Part shown: one piece after another, positions 1-7,672 of the stretch
How positions within the stretch are numbered: the stretch's first letter is position 1
Layout: every line of letters starts with the position of its first letter
Assembly (NCBI RefSeq): GCF_018728565.1
Contig: NZ_JACSOI010000001.1
Span: forward strand, 62,001 to 126,000
From: Zobellia russellii
GTDB lineage: Bacteria; Bacteroidota; Bacteroidia; Flavobacteriales; Flavobacteriaceae
DNA: 64,000 nucleotides
Direction: 5' to 3'
Position numbers and translations under genes: made by a program
The notes under the pieces: model-generated
Told to the model about the DNA's origin: nothing
The model's input: the letters and a program-made list of their open reading frames with translations, nothing else
Database searches by the model: none

Positions 1-155
1 AGGAATTTTTTAATGAAATATCCAATTATTCGATGAATCACCCATCATATTCTCACCTAATTAATAAAAATAATGTTAATTTTCATTCAAAATACACAAA
101 CGAGAAAAGCTATCATCTATTAGAATCTAATGTTTTTAATTGAGAACTTTAACCT

Positions 156-2441
156 ATGAAAAGATTTTCCTCCTTACTTTCCTTTCTGCTTTTAGTATTT
201 GCCATTTATTGGGGGTTTCACACCTCAATGCCCGTTTACGAAGAAGATATCTCCGCTCCTGAAAGCTCTTTTTCTACAGACCGAGCATTAGAACACGTAA
301 AGGCGTTATCCCAAGAACCACATGCCATTGGTTTTCCGGGACATAAAAAGGTACAGGATTATATTATCTCCCAATTAGAAGAAATGGGACTTGAGACTTC
401 GCTTCAAAGTGGATATTCGGTAGGTGATTGGGGGAACATGAGCAAACCTATAAATATTTTGGCCAGGATACAGGGGAGCGGCAACGGTAAAGCTTTGCTA
501 CTATTGTCCCATTATGACAGTCACCCCCATTCTTCTTTAGGTGCCAGCGATGCAGGCAGCGGGGTTGCTACAATTTTAGAAAGTGTACGGGCCTTTTTAT
601 CCAGAGGTAAAGAGCCCATAAATGACATCATTATTTTATTTACAGATGGGGAAGAGCTTGGTCTTAACGGGGCAGACCTTTTTGTAAACGAACACAACTG
701 GGCCAAAGATGTAGGATTGGTTCTTAATTTTGAGGCCAGAGGAAGCGGAGGCCCCAGTTATACCTTTATGGAAACCAATAGGGGCAATCAACATCTGGTG
801 AGCGAATTTATAAAGGCCAACCCCAAATTCCCTATGGCCAACTCCCTTTACTACAGCATCTACAAAATGCTTCCTAATGATACGGACCTTACCGTATTTA
901 GGGAATCTCGGGATATTCAAGGATTCAATTTTGCTTTTATTGACGACCATTTTGACTACCACACAGCACAAGATTCCTATGAGCGCTTGGATAAAAACAC
1001 CTTGGCACACCAAGGCAGTTATTTAGCTCCGCTTTTAGTCCATTTTAGTTCTATTGCACTTGATCAACTACCAAGTCTAAATGACTATGTGTACTTCAAC
1101 ATACCCTTGTTCGGGGTTATTTCTTATCCGTTTGATTGGATTTGGCCCATGTTAGGGCTTGCCATTTTCCTGTTTCTCTTGATTTTTATCTCTGGAATCA
1201 GAAAAAAAAGACTGAGCATTAAAGCTACTCTAACAGGATTTGTTCCGCTGTTGCTTGTTATAGCCCTAAATGGAGCCATAGGATATTTTAGTTGGCCCGC
1301 TCTTAAATGGGCCTACCCAAATTACAATGATATCCTGCACGGTTTTTCGTATAATGGCTACGCCTATATATTTGCCTTTGCCTGTCTTTCCTTGGCAATT
1401 TGTTTTGGGGTATACCATAAGTTCAGAAAAATGGCCCCAGCAGATTTGGTGGTAGCACCCCTATTATTATGGTTATTTATCTGTGGCATACTAGCAAAAT
1501 ATTTGCCGGGCGCAAGTTTCTTTATTGTACCCATATTTGCTCTTCTTGCGGCTTGGTACGTGATTCAGAATCAAAAAATGCCCAATGTACTACTAATGGT
1601 ATTTTTAGGCCTACCAGCTGTATGGCTCTATACCCCGTTGATTAAAGGTTTTCCTGTGGGTCTTGGCCTAAAAATGATGATTGGTTGCACTTTGTTGGTT
1701 ACACTTACATTTGTGCTTTTGTTGCCTCTATTTGGTATGTACACACAAAAAAAAAAGTGGGCCTATCTAGGTTTGTTCGGTTTTATAGGTACTATGGCGT
1801 ATGCCCATATACACTCAGGATTTGACGCCGAAAATGGCAAACCCAGCAGCCTCGTATACATTCTAAATGAGGATAAAAATACGGCTCAATGGGCGAGTTA
1901 CGACCAAGTACCTATTGAATGGAACGGGGCCTTTTTAGGAAAGGAAGATAAAATTGACGAAAAGCTGAACGAACACCTCATCAGCAGTAAATACAATACT
2001 TTGTTTAAACGTTCCGACAAAGCTCCGCTAAAGGCAATTGATGGCCCCAAAGTTGAAACCGTAAGAGATACGATTATTGAAAATAACCGTATCATAGAGT
2101 TATGCATAACGCCACAACGCGATGTAAACCGACTGGATATCTTTACCAAAAATATGAATGTTGAAAAAGTAAAAATTAATCAACTTGAGCTTTCCCCATA
2201 TTATTTAGAAAGTAGAAAAGCTTCCAAATTGGTTACCCATTACATTACGGACAACGCCTATACCGAAATTGAGATAACCATACCCAAAGACAGTATTCTT
2301 GAACTCACCTTTCAAGAAGCTTCAAACAATCTTTTGGACCATCCGCTTTTTAGCGTCCCAAAAAGACCGGAAAACAGCATTCCTATGCCATTTGTGCTCA
2401 ACGATGCAATTATCACTACCAAAACCATCAAATTTGAATAA
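156..2441 (+). CDS. Membrane-anchored M28 family zinc peptidase
   Basis: This 761-residue protein is a peptidase of family M28 joined to a multi-pass membrane domain, resembling the ER/vacuolar M28 membrane aminopeptidases. An N-terminal hydrophobic helix (residues 6-22) precedes a peptidase domain at about 45-300. The visible zinc-site residues are H119 (SHYDS), D132 (SDAGSG), E166/E167 (DGEE), E193 (NFEARG) and H269 (DYHTAQ), so the two-metal site looks complete. About eight hydrophobic segments follow from residue 315 to 560, then a soluble C-terminal domain of about 200 residues. It probably trims peptides on the periplasmic side of the inner membrane; the substrate is unknown. The stop codon overlaps the start region of the next gene, so the two are probably translationally coupled. 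Confidence 0.9.
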   Translation: MKRFSSLLSFLLLVFAIYWGFHTSMPVYEEDISAPESSFSTDRALEHVKALSQEPHAIGFPGHKKVQDYIISQLEEMGLETSLQSGYSVGDWGNMSKPINILARIQGSGNGKALLLLSHYDSHPHSSLGASDAGSGVATILESVRAFLSRGKEPINDIIILFTDGEELGLNGADLFVNEHNWAKDVGLVLNFEARGSGGPSYTFMETNRGNQHLVSEFIKANPKFPMANSLYYSIYKMLPNDTDLTVFRESRDIQGFNFAFIDDHFDYHTAQDSYERLDKNTLAHQGSYLAPLLVHFSSIALDQLPSLNDYVYFNIPLFGVISYPFDWIWPMLGLAIFLFLLIFISGIRKKRLSIKATLTGFVPLLLVIALNGAIGYFSWPALKWAYPNYNDILHGFSYNGYAYIFAFACLSLAICFGVYHKFRKMAPADLVVAPLLLWLFICGILAKYLPGASFFIVPIFALLAAWYVIQNQKMPNVLLMVFLGLPAVWLYTPLIKGFPVGLGLKMMIGCTLLVTLTFVLLLPLFGMYTQKKKWAYLGLFGFIGTMAYAHIHSGFDAENGKPSSLVYILNEDKNTAQWASYDQVPIEWNGAFLGKEDKIDEKLNEHLISSKYNTLFKRSDKAPLKAIDGPKVETVRDTIIENNRIIELCITPQRDVNRLDIFTKNMNVEKVKINQLELSPYYLESRKASKLVTHYITDNAYTEIEITIPKDSILELTFQEASNNLLDHPLFSVPKRPENSIPMPFVLNDAIITTKTIKFE

Positions 2442-3237
2442 GACAATAGCTATTATAGGCTGCGGTTGGTTAGGCCTTCCGTTAGCCAAAAAATTTATAG
2501 AAAATGGGTATGCCATAAACGGAAGCACAACATCAACGGATAAACTCCCCTCCCTTTCCGCTGCTGGTATTCAACCCTTCCTTATTTCACTTTCCGAAAC
2601 CCAAATAATCGGAGACATCAATTTATTTCTAAGCAATGCCGATGTTCTTATTATAAACGTACCTCCAAAATTACGGGGAGAGAACAAAGAAAACTACGTT
2701 CAGAAAATGAAACTGATTCGGACTGCGCTGCAATCCTCGTCCGTAAAAAAAGTGATATTCGTAAGTAGCACTTCTGTGTATGGCGCTATAGATGGAGAGG
2801 TTACGGAAAAAACTACTCCACAGCCCTCAACTGAATCGGGGAAACAACTTTTGGAATGCGAACAACTGTTTCAAAACGAATCCGGATTTGAAACTACCGT
2901 TGTTCGATTCGGTGGATTAATCGGGCCAAATAGGAATCCGGTTACAATGTTATCAAAGAAAAAAAACCTTAAAAACGGTAATGCCCCCATCAATCTAATT
3001 CATCTAAACGATTGTATAAGAATCCTCTTTAAGTCCGTTCATGAAGGTTGGGCACCAGAACTGTTTAATGCCGTCTTCCCATATCACCCAAGTAAGCAGG
3101 AATATTACACGTTACAGGCTCAAAAACTAGGCCTACAGTTACCTGATTATGATAACGCCACAGCCGTAAAAGGCAAGCAAATACAGTCCTACACCCTTAC
3201 AAACGTTAAGAAATTTGAGTTTACTACATCGTTGTAG
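2404..3237 (+). CDS. NAD(P)-binding SDR family protein (YeeZ-like)
   Basis: This is an extended/atypical SDR protein with an N-terminal Rossmann motif (IIGCGWLGLPLA) and a conserved VSSTSVYG segment. It resembles the YeeZ-type NAD(P)-dependent epimerase group, whose substrate is not established. The open frame reaches back to 2299, deep inside the peptidase gene, but the first residues there are not protein-like. I chose the ATG at 2404. A TTG at 2434, immediately before the Rossmann strand and overlapping the upstream stop, is an equally possible start. Both choices overlap the M28 gene or its stop, which points to translational coupling. The length of about 278 residues is normal for the family. 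Confidence 0.8.
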   Translation: MQLSLPKPSNLNKTIAIIGCGWLGLPLAKKFIENGYAINGSTTSTDKLPSLSAAGIQPFLISLSETQIIGDINLFLSNADVLIINVPPKLRGENKENYVQKMKLIRTALQSSSVKKVIFVSSTSVYGAIDGEVTEKTTPQPSTESGKQLLECEQLFQNESGFETTVVRFGGLIGPNRNPVTMLSKKKNLKNGNAPINLIHLNDCIRILFKSVHEGWAPELFNAVFPYHPSKQEYYTLQAQKLGLQLPDYDNATAVKGKQIQSYTLTNVKKFEFTTSL

Positions 3238-3322
3238 TTCATTTTCACCACAGCTAGGTATCATTTCACAACAAACTGGCGGGATAGTTGTTAATATACC
3301 CTGTATTTCATCGATTTAAAAG

Positions 3323-3330
3323 TAACTTTG
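3323..3330 (+). promoter_or_regulatory. Bacteroidota -7 promoter box
   Basis: TAACTTTG matches the Bacteroidota -7 consensus TAnnTTTG and lies 25 bp before the ATG at 3355. No convincing -33 TTTG element was found at the expected spacing; a TTG lies at 3288-3290, which is too far upstream. Confidence 0.45.
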
Positions 3331-3354
3331 GTCTGTAATTTAAAACTATTTGCC

Positions 3355-3726
3355 ATGGAAAATTCAGGTTTAAGAAGCCGGATTCTGATAGAAATCGAGA
3401 ATCTGATCGCTTCAAGCTGTACCGAGCAAAAAGTTCCCCCATCAATGAAAAAGTTGCATATTGCGATTTTAAAAAATCATTATAATGCAGCAAAAGTGTC
3501 TATAGATTATCATAGACGAAGGGTTGAAATGGACATCGTTATGGATGACAAGGATTATGACCCTAAAAAGGTAAATCTCTCTATCCCAACGTTGCACACC
3601 AACCTATGGTTTAGAAACTTATATGATTTTTTAGTATCATGTATTGATCAAGACCCTAAAAGCGTGGCTTTTTATTCCATGCTTTTAAAATCGTATCAAA
3701 ACAACGAGATTTCACTTGTTGCCTAG
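3355..3726 (+). CDS. Hypothetical cytosolic protein, 123 aa
   Basis: I do not recognise this family. The protein has no signal peptide or membrane segment and is rich in charged residues. It reads as a compact alpha/beta domain, with a helix at about 5-20 (SRILIEIENLIASS) and a mid-protein MDIVMDD strand. The frame opens at 3328, but the ATG at 3355 is preferred because it lies just downstream of a TAnnTTTG promoter box at 3323 and begins the charged, protein-like sequence. A strong terminator follows 24 bp after the stop, so it is probably a single-gene transcript. Confidence 0.65.
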   Translation: MENSGLRSRILIEIENLIASSCTEQKVPPSMKKLHIAILKNHYNAAKVSIDYHRRRVEMDIVMDDKDYDPKKVNLSIPTLHTNLWFRNLYDFLVSCIDQDPKSVAFYSMLLKSYQNNEISLVA

Positions 3727-3748
3727 TACAAACAACCAAACCGACATA

Positions 3749-3777
3749 AAAAAGGATGCCCAACGGCATCCTTTTTT
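3749..3777 (+). terminator. Rho-independent terminator
   Basis: A perfect hairpin AGGATGCC-CAAC-GGCATCCT is followed by a run of six T. It closes the 123-aa gene. Confidence 0.9.
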
Positions 3778-3831
3778 CATTTATCCTTTTTCATTATGCT
3801 TTTATTCACAGCTACATACCGATAATATTGT

Positions 3832-3839
3832 TAATTTTG
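3832..3839 (+). promoter_or_regulatory. Bacteroidota -7 promoter box
   Basis: TAATTTTG matches TAnnTTTG and lies 42 bp before the ATG at 3882, downstream of the preceding terminator. The -33 element is not clear. Confidence 0.5.
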
Positions 3840-3881
3840 CCAACCGCAACCTAAACGATAGAATCGTAAACATAGTTATAC

Positions 3882-4592
3882 ATGAAAAAATTAATTGTCG
3901 TATTGCTTTTGAGCATCAGTTTTTCAGCCACCGCACAAACCAAAAGCGATTTGCAAAAGCACTATGAAGCCTTTTATGATGAAATGAGACTTCAAGGAGA
4001 TGTTAATGGAGTAATAAGCGCTCTTACCCACCTTAATGTTATTTCTCCGTCTAAACAGCGCAAAGACACCTTGGCGTTCGTTTATGCCAACAACAACCAG
4101 CACATGCAGGCACTGAACACCATTGGTATTGAGAAAGAACCAACGGATTCAGATATGGCCGTTCAGGTAAAAGCTATTTCATTAAAGGCTTTGAACCAGC
4201 CTAAACGTGCGTTAGAGCAGTTTGAAGAACTTTTTAAAAGAACACCAAACCCTTATTTGGCGTACGAACTTGCCGATCTAAAAATCCAGACGGGAGCCAA
4301 TTCTGATGCCGTTGCCAATATTGAGTATGGTATTGCCAACGCAAAAGATGATATGAAATATGCTTTTTATGAAAGACAACAACCTTACGAAGTTCCTTTA
4401 AAAGCGGCTTTTCTTCATTTAAGGGCACTTACCATATATGACAACAATAAAGGCGATATTGATGCCGCAATAGCCAAAATAGATGAAGCTCTTGCCATAG
4501 ACCCTAACTTTAATTTAGCAAGCTTAAGCAAACAAGCCTTGCAGTCTAGAAAAAATCCTCCCCCAGCGGAAGAAGCGAAAAACAAGCAATAG
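3882..4592 (+). CDS. Secreted TPR-repeat protein
   Basis: The protein has a clear Sec signal peptide (KKLIVVLLLSISFSATAQ, cleavage expected after TAQ near residue 19). Helical repeats of TPR type follow, with recognisable units at about residues 65-95 (YANNNQHMQALNTIG), 100-135 (ALNQPKRALEQFEELFKRTP) and 185-220 (GDIDAAIAKIDEALAIDPN). The C-terminus is short and rich in Lys, Pro and Ala. TPR proteins of this kind act as periplasmic scaffolds, but no partner can be named. It stands alone, with its own promoter box and a strong terminator. Confidence 0.8.
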   Translation: MKKLIVVLLLSISFSATAQTKSDLQKHYEAFYDEMRLQGDVNGVISALTHLNVISPSKQRKDTLAFVYANNNQHMQALNTIGIEKEPTDSDMAVQVKAISLKALNQPKRALEQFEELFKRTPNPYLAYELADLKIQTGANSDAVANIEYGIANAKDDMKYAFYERQQPYEVPLKAAFLHLRALTIYDNNKGDIDAAIAKIDEALAIDPNFNLASLSKQALQSRKNPPPAEEAKNKQ

Positions 4593-4620
4593 GTTTTTCC
4601 TCTTTACTGTACAACATTGC

Positions 4621-4661
4621 AATACCGCACTTAGGTTTTTCCTATTGTGCGGTATTTTTTT
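4621..4661 (+). terminator. Rho-independent terminator
   Basis: AATACCGCAC pairs with GTGCGGTATT across a 15-nt loop, followed by a T run. It ends the TPR gene. Confidence 0.85.
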
Positions 4662-4754
4662 GATAACCATCTCTTCATTTTGACTTAACAATGTGGCCTA
4701 TTAAATATTGGAACTTTAGCACCAACTATATAACCCTAAATTCCATATTTAAAG

Positions 4755-6056
4755 ATGAAAAAATTAGTGCTCCTGGGTGCAGGTCTCTGCATGCTAAATT
4801 CTTGCGATTATATTGATGATTTTGTTGGTGAGGGTCCCGCGCCCAAATCAGTATCTCCTACTGAAGTTTTAAAAACCAACACGCAATATCTATTGCCCCA
4901 TACGGTCCTGAACACTATAAACGGAGATGTTGAAGTTAGAAATGGCGGTTTTGGCTCAGGTGCTACCGCTCACCCTACCGAAGAAGCCGATTTTTATGCC
5001 ATTACCGACCGTGGACCGAATACCAACTACTTGGATGGAAAGAAATTCCCTGTTGCAGAATACACGCCGCGCATTGGTCACTTTACCGTTACCTCTTCTG
5101 GAAAAATAGAACTTCTTGATGAAATTCTTTTAAAAGACCCAAGAGGTAAAACTATAACCGGAATACCCAATCCCGAAGGAAAGGGAGCTACCGGTGAAAT
5201 ACCTTATGATGCCGCTGGAAATGCAATTCCTTTTGATGATTTTGGTCTGGATTCCGAAGGTATCGTAGCATTAAAAGACGGTACGTTTTGGGTATCCGAT
5301 GAATACGGGCCACACATCGTACACTATTCGGCCAATGGGGTTCAAATAGAGCGCATATCCCCAATGGGTGTCAATGAAGGTACGGGAGACCGAAAATTAC
5401 CTGCTGTCTTTGCCAAAAGACGTGCCAACCGGGGAATGGAAGGTCTTGCTATTACTCCAGATGAAAAGACCCTTGTGGGTATTATGCAATCTACAATGTA
5501 CAACCCAGAAAAAATTCAGTCCAATATTACACGCATCGTAACATTTGATTTGGAAACGGGCTACACCAGGCAATATGTATACGTTCAGAAAAAAGCCAAT
5601 CTTTCCAACTCAGAAATTACCGCAATTTCCAACACCGAGTTTTTGGTGGTAGAACGCGATGGCAAATTTGCTGGTGAAGGACCGGCCCAAAAACATATCT
5701 ACAAAATAAATCTTAACGGGGCTACTGATATAAGCGGCAACAACCCAAAAGATGAAAACGGCCTCATGATAGGAGATAAGACCATTGAGCAATTAACCGT
5801 TCAGGAATTGGCAGCTGCAAAAATTGTTCCCGTTCAAAAGGAACTAGTAGTAGACCTTGTAGCGGAATTTGGTTATGCCCATGATAAACTTGAGGGCATC
5901 TGGGTTATGAACAGTAACACCCTTGCTTTTATTAACGATGATGACTTTGCGGTATCAGACAATGATGGAGACGGTGTTATTGAGCAAAAAATACTGCCAG
6001 GAACTACAGATATAGACGCTAGCTCACTCTACATGGTAAAGACAAATTTTAAATAG
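4755..6056 (+). CDS. Esterase-like activity of phytase family lipoprotein
   Basis: This 433-residue lipoprotein (lipobox LNSC, Cys17) contains a phytase-like beta-propeller domain of the PF13449 type at about residues 60-425. Family-typical segments are GLDSEGIVALKDGTFWVSDEYGP and NRGMEGLAITPD. Acidic loops such as NDGDGVIEQK and NDDDFAVSDN look able to bind calcium. Members of this group are annotated as phytase or esterase-like, but few have a proven substrate, so phosphate-ester hydrolysis on the outer surface is an inference from family. The gene is monocistronic, convergent with a minus-strand lipoprotein gene, and separated from it by a shared hairpin. Confidence 0.85.
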   Translation: MKKLVLLGAGLCMLNSCDYIDDFVGEGPAPKSVSPTEVLKTNTQYLLPHTVLNTINGDVEVRNGGFGSGATAHPTEEADFYAITDRGPNTNYLDGKKFPVAEYTPRIGHFTVTSSGKIELLDEILLKDPRGKTITGIPNPEGKGATGEIPYDAAGNAIPFDDFGLDSEGIVALKDGTFWVSDEYGPHIVHYSANGVQIERISPMGVNEGTGDRKLPAVFAKRRANRGMEGLAITPDEKTLVGIMQSTMYNPEKIQSNITRIVTFDLETGYTRQYVYVQKKANLSNSEITAISNTEFLVVERDGKFAGEGPAQKHIYKINLNGATDISGNNPKDENGLMIGDKTIEQLTVQELAAAKIVPVQKELVVDLVAEFGYAHDKLEGIWVMNSNTLAFINDDDFAVSDNDGDGVIEQKILPGTTDIDASSLYMVKTNFK

Positions 6057-6080
6057 ACCTATCCTTATACCATTCTTATA

Positions 6081-6117
6081 CTAAGCGGCCTGTCTATAAT
6101 AGACAGGCCGCTTTTTA
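6081..6117. terminator. Bidirectional terminator between convergent genes
   Basis: AAGCGGCCTGTCT and AGACAGGCCGCTT form a 13-bp perfect stem with a short loop. T runs lie on the right, and A-rich sequence on the left serves the opposite strand. It lies between the convergent genes ending at 6056 and 6119. Confidence 0.9.
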
Positions 6118-6118
6118 T

Positions 6119-6613
6119 TTAGAAATCCAAAATCAAATTTGTATCCAGCTTATTATTTACCACTACATTAAACTGGTTCCTGAACGCATTATAAGCTTCT
6201 ATCATTTGTAAAAGCGACTCATTGGGGTCCGTTCTATAGTACAAATCGCCCTTAACCTTTAGCATATAGGTTTTGAATATTTTCTGGCGACTCTTTACTT
6301 GTGGAATATCAAATTCTTTAGGGTAAGTAGATTCCGCCAATTGGTTTTGTTTCGTAATCATATCTTCGATCACTAAACTTAAATCTTCCTTATTGGCAAC
6401 CGTTTGCAAGGCGTCAAAACTGGTTTCAAAAGACGCGAACTCTATCCAGTCTTTCAAAATGGCCTGCGCTTCTGGCTTTATAGGCAGCTTCTTGGGCCAT
6501 TTTTCATTACCTATTTCATAAGTTGCCGTATCCTCAACAACCAATTCCTGTTTCTGTTCTTTACACGCCATTATGGTCAACAACGCTAAACCAAAGAAGA
6601 AGATTCTTTTCAT
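6119..6613 (-). CDS. Hypothetical lipoprotein, 164 aa
   Basis: The start at 6613 gives a normal lipoprotein signal (MKRIFFFGLALLTIMAC, lipid Cys at residue 17); the longer frame to 6628 adds only five residues. The mature part is mainly alpha-helical with conserved-looking W/P segments (IEFASFETSFDALQTVANKEDLS). I recognise no domain; it resembles many Flavobacteriaceae-specific lipoproteins of unknown role. It is divergent from the threonine dehydrogenase gene and convergent with the phytase-like gene. Confidence 0.7.
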   Translation of the reverse strand: MKRIFFFGLALLTIMACKEQKQELVVEDTATYEIGNEKWPKKLPIKPEAQAILKDWIEFASFETSFDALQTVANKEDLSLVIEDMITKQNQLAESTYPKEFDIPQVKSRQKIFKTYMLKVKGDLYYRTDPNESLLQMIEAYNAFRNQFNVVVNNKLDTNLILDF

Positions 6614-6676
6614 AAAGCGAATGTACAAATTTTAAGAAACGCTATCTTTATTCCCAATTCATTTAACGAGACATTA

Positions 6677-7615
6677 ATGGAAAAATCGATTCTGATTATA
6701 GGTGCTTGCGGTCAAATAGGCACGGAGCTAACGTTGTCCTTACGCGATACTTATGGCAATGAAAGTGTAATTGCCAGTGATATTAGAGAAGGAAACGAAA
6801 GTTTAATGAATTCAGGTCCGTTCGAGATTTTAGACGCTACGGATTACGATGCTCTTGAAGAGGTTGTGGCCTATTATGAAATTACCGAAGTTTACCTCAT
6901 GGCAGCCATGTTGAGTGCAACTGCGGAAAAATTTCCGATGCGGGCGTGGAACCTAAATATGAATTCGCTCTTTAATGTACTTAACCTAGGAAAGGAGAAA
7001 AAAATAGATAAGATATTCTGGCCTTCCAGTATCGCAGTCTTTGGACCTAACACTCCAAAAGAAGGTACTTTACAAAGCACCATTATGGAACCCAGCACGG
7101 TGTACGGCATAAGTAAACAATCCGGCGAGCGCTGGTGCGATTATTATTTTCATAAATATGGTGTGGATGTACGGAGCATTCGTTATCCAGGACTAATAAG
7201 TTGGAAAACAATGCCAGGTGGTGGCACAACGGACTATGCCGTAGAAATCTACCACAAAGCATTATCCGAAGGCACCTATACCTGCTTTTTAAAAGAAGAC
7301 ACGGAACTTCCTATGATGTTTATGGAGGACGCCATTAAAGCTACACTACAGCTTATGGATGCCGAACCGGAAAAAGTAAAGGTGCGCTCTTCTTACAATT
7401 TGTCGGCCATGAGCTTCACCCCTGCCCAAATGGCAAATTGCATCCAAAAACATATTCCCGATTTTAAAATTTCTTACGAACCGGATTTTAGACAAGCCAT
7501 TGCGGACTCTTGGCCCGGAAGCATTGATGATAAAGAAGCTAGACTTGACTGGGGCTGGAAAGCAGAATTTGACCTAGAAAAAACCACAAAAGAAATGTTG
7601 GAAAATTTGGCTTAG
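6677..7615 (+). CDS. L-threonine 3-dehydrogenase, SDR type
   Basis: The protein is an extended SDR of the GalE-like threonine dehydrogenase group known from cold-adapted Flavobacterium and from archaea. It would oxidise L-threonine to 2-amino-3-ketobutyrate with NAD+. Visible features are the Rossmann motif GACGQIG (residues 9-15), the WPSSIAVFGPNTP segment, the catalytic Y143-x3-K147 (YGISK) and the PGLISWKTMPGGGTTDYAV region typical of this subfamily. Length (312 residues) is as expected. No 2-amino-3-ketobutyrate CoA ligase gene lies next to it. An inverted repeat spans its stop codon. Confidence 0.88.
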   Translation: MEKSILIIGACGQIGTELTLSLRDTYGNESVIASDIREGNESLMNSGPFEILDATDYDALEEVVAYYEITEVYLMAAMLSATAEKFPMRAWNLNMNSLFNVLNLGKEKKIDKIFWPSSIAVFGPNTPKEGTLQSTIMEPSTVYGISKQSGERWCDYYFHKYGVDVRSIRYPGLISWKTMPGGGTTDYAVEIYHKALSEGTYTCFLKEDTELPMMFMEDAIKATLQLMDAEPEKVKVRSSYNLSAMSFTPAQMANCIQKHIPDFKISYEPDFRQAIADSWPGSIDDKEARLDWGWKAEFDLEKTTKEMLENLA

Positions 7616-7637
7616 AAAACCAAATTCTCCAACATTT
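7593..7637. repeat. 18-bp inverted repeat spanning a stop codon
   Basis: The arms 7593-7610 and 7620-7637 are complementary at 17 of 18 positions around a 9-nt loop that contains the stop codon of the threonine dehydrogenase gene. No T run follows, so it is not a classical terminator. It may protect the 3' end of the mRNA or stop transcripts from both convergent genes. Confidence 0.7.
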
Positions 7638-7672
7638 GACCGTACACTTAAATCTAGACCAAAAGCCCAAGT

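Noticed and set aside
3716-3967. An 83-aa ORF over the terminator and TPR gene start
   Set aside because: It crosses a strong terminator and the start of the TPR gene in another frame; the composition is not protein-like.
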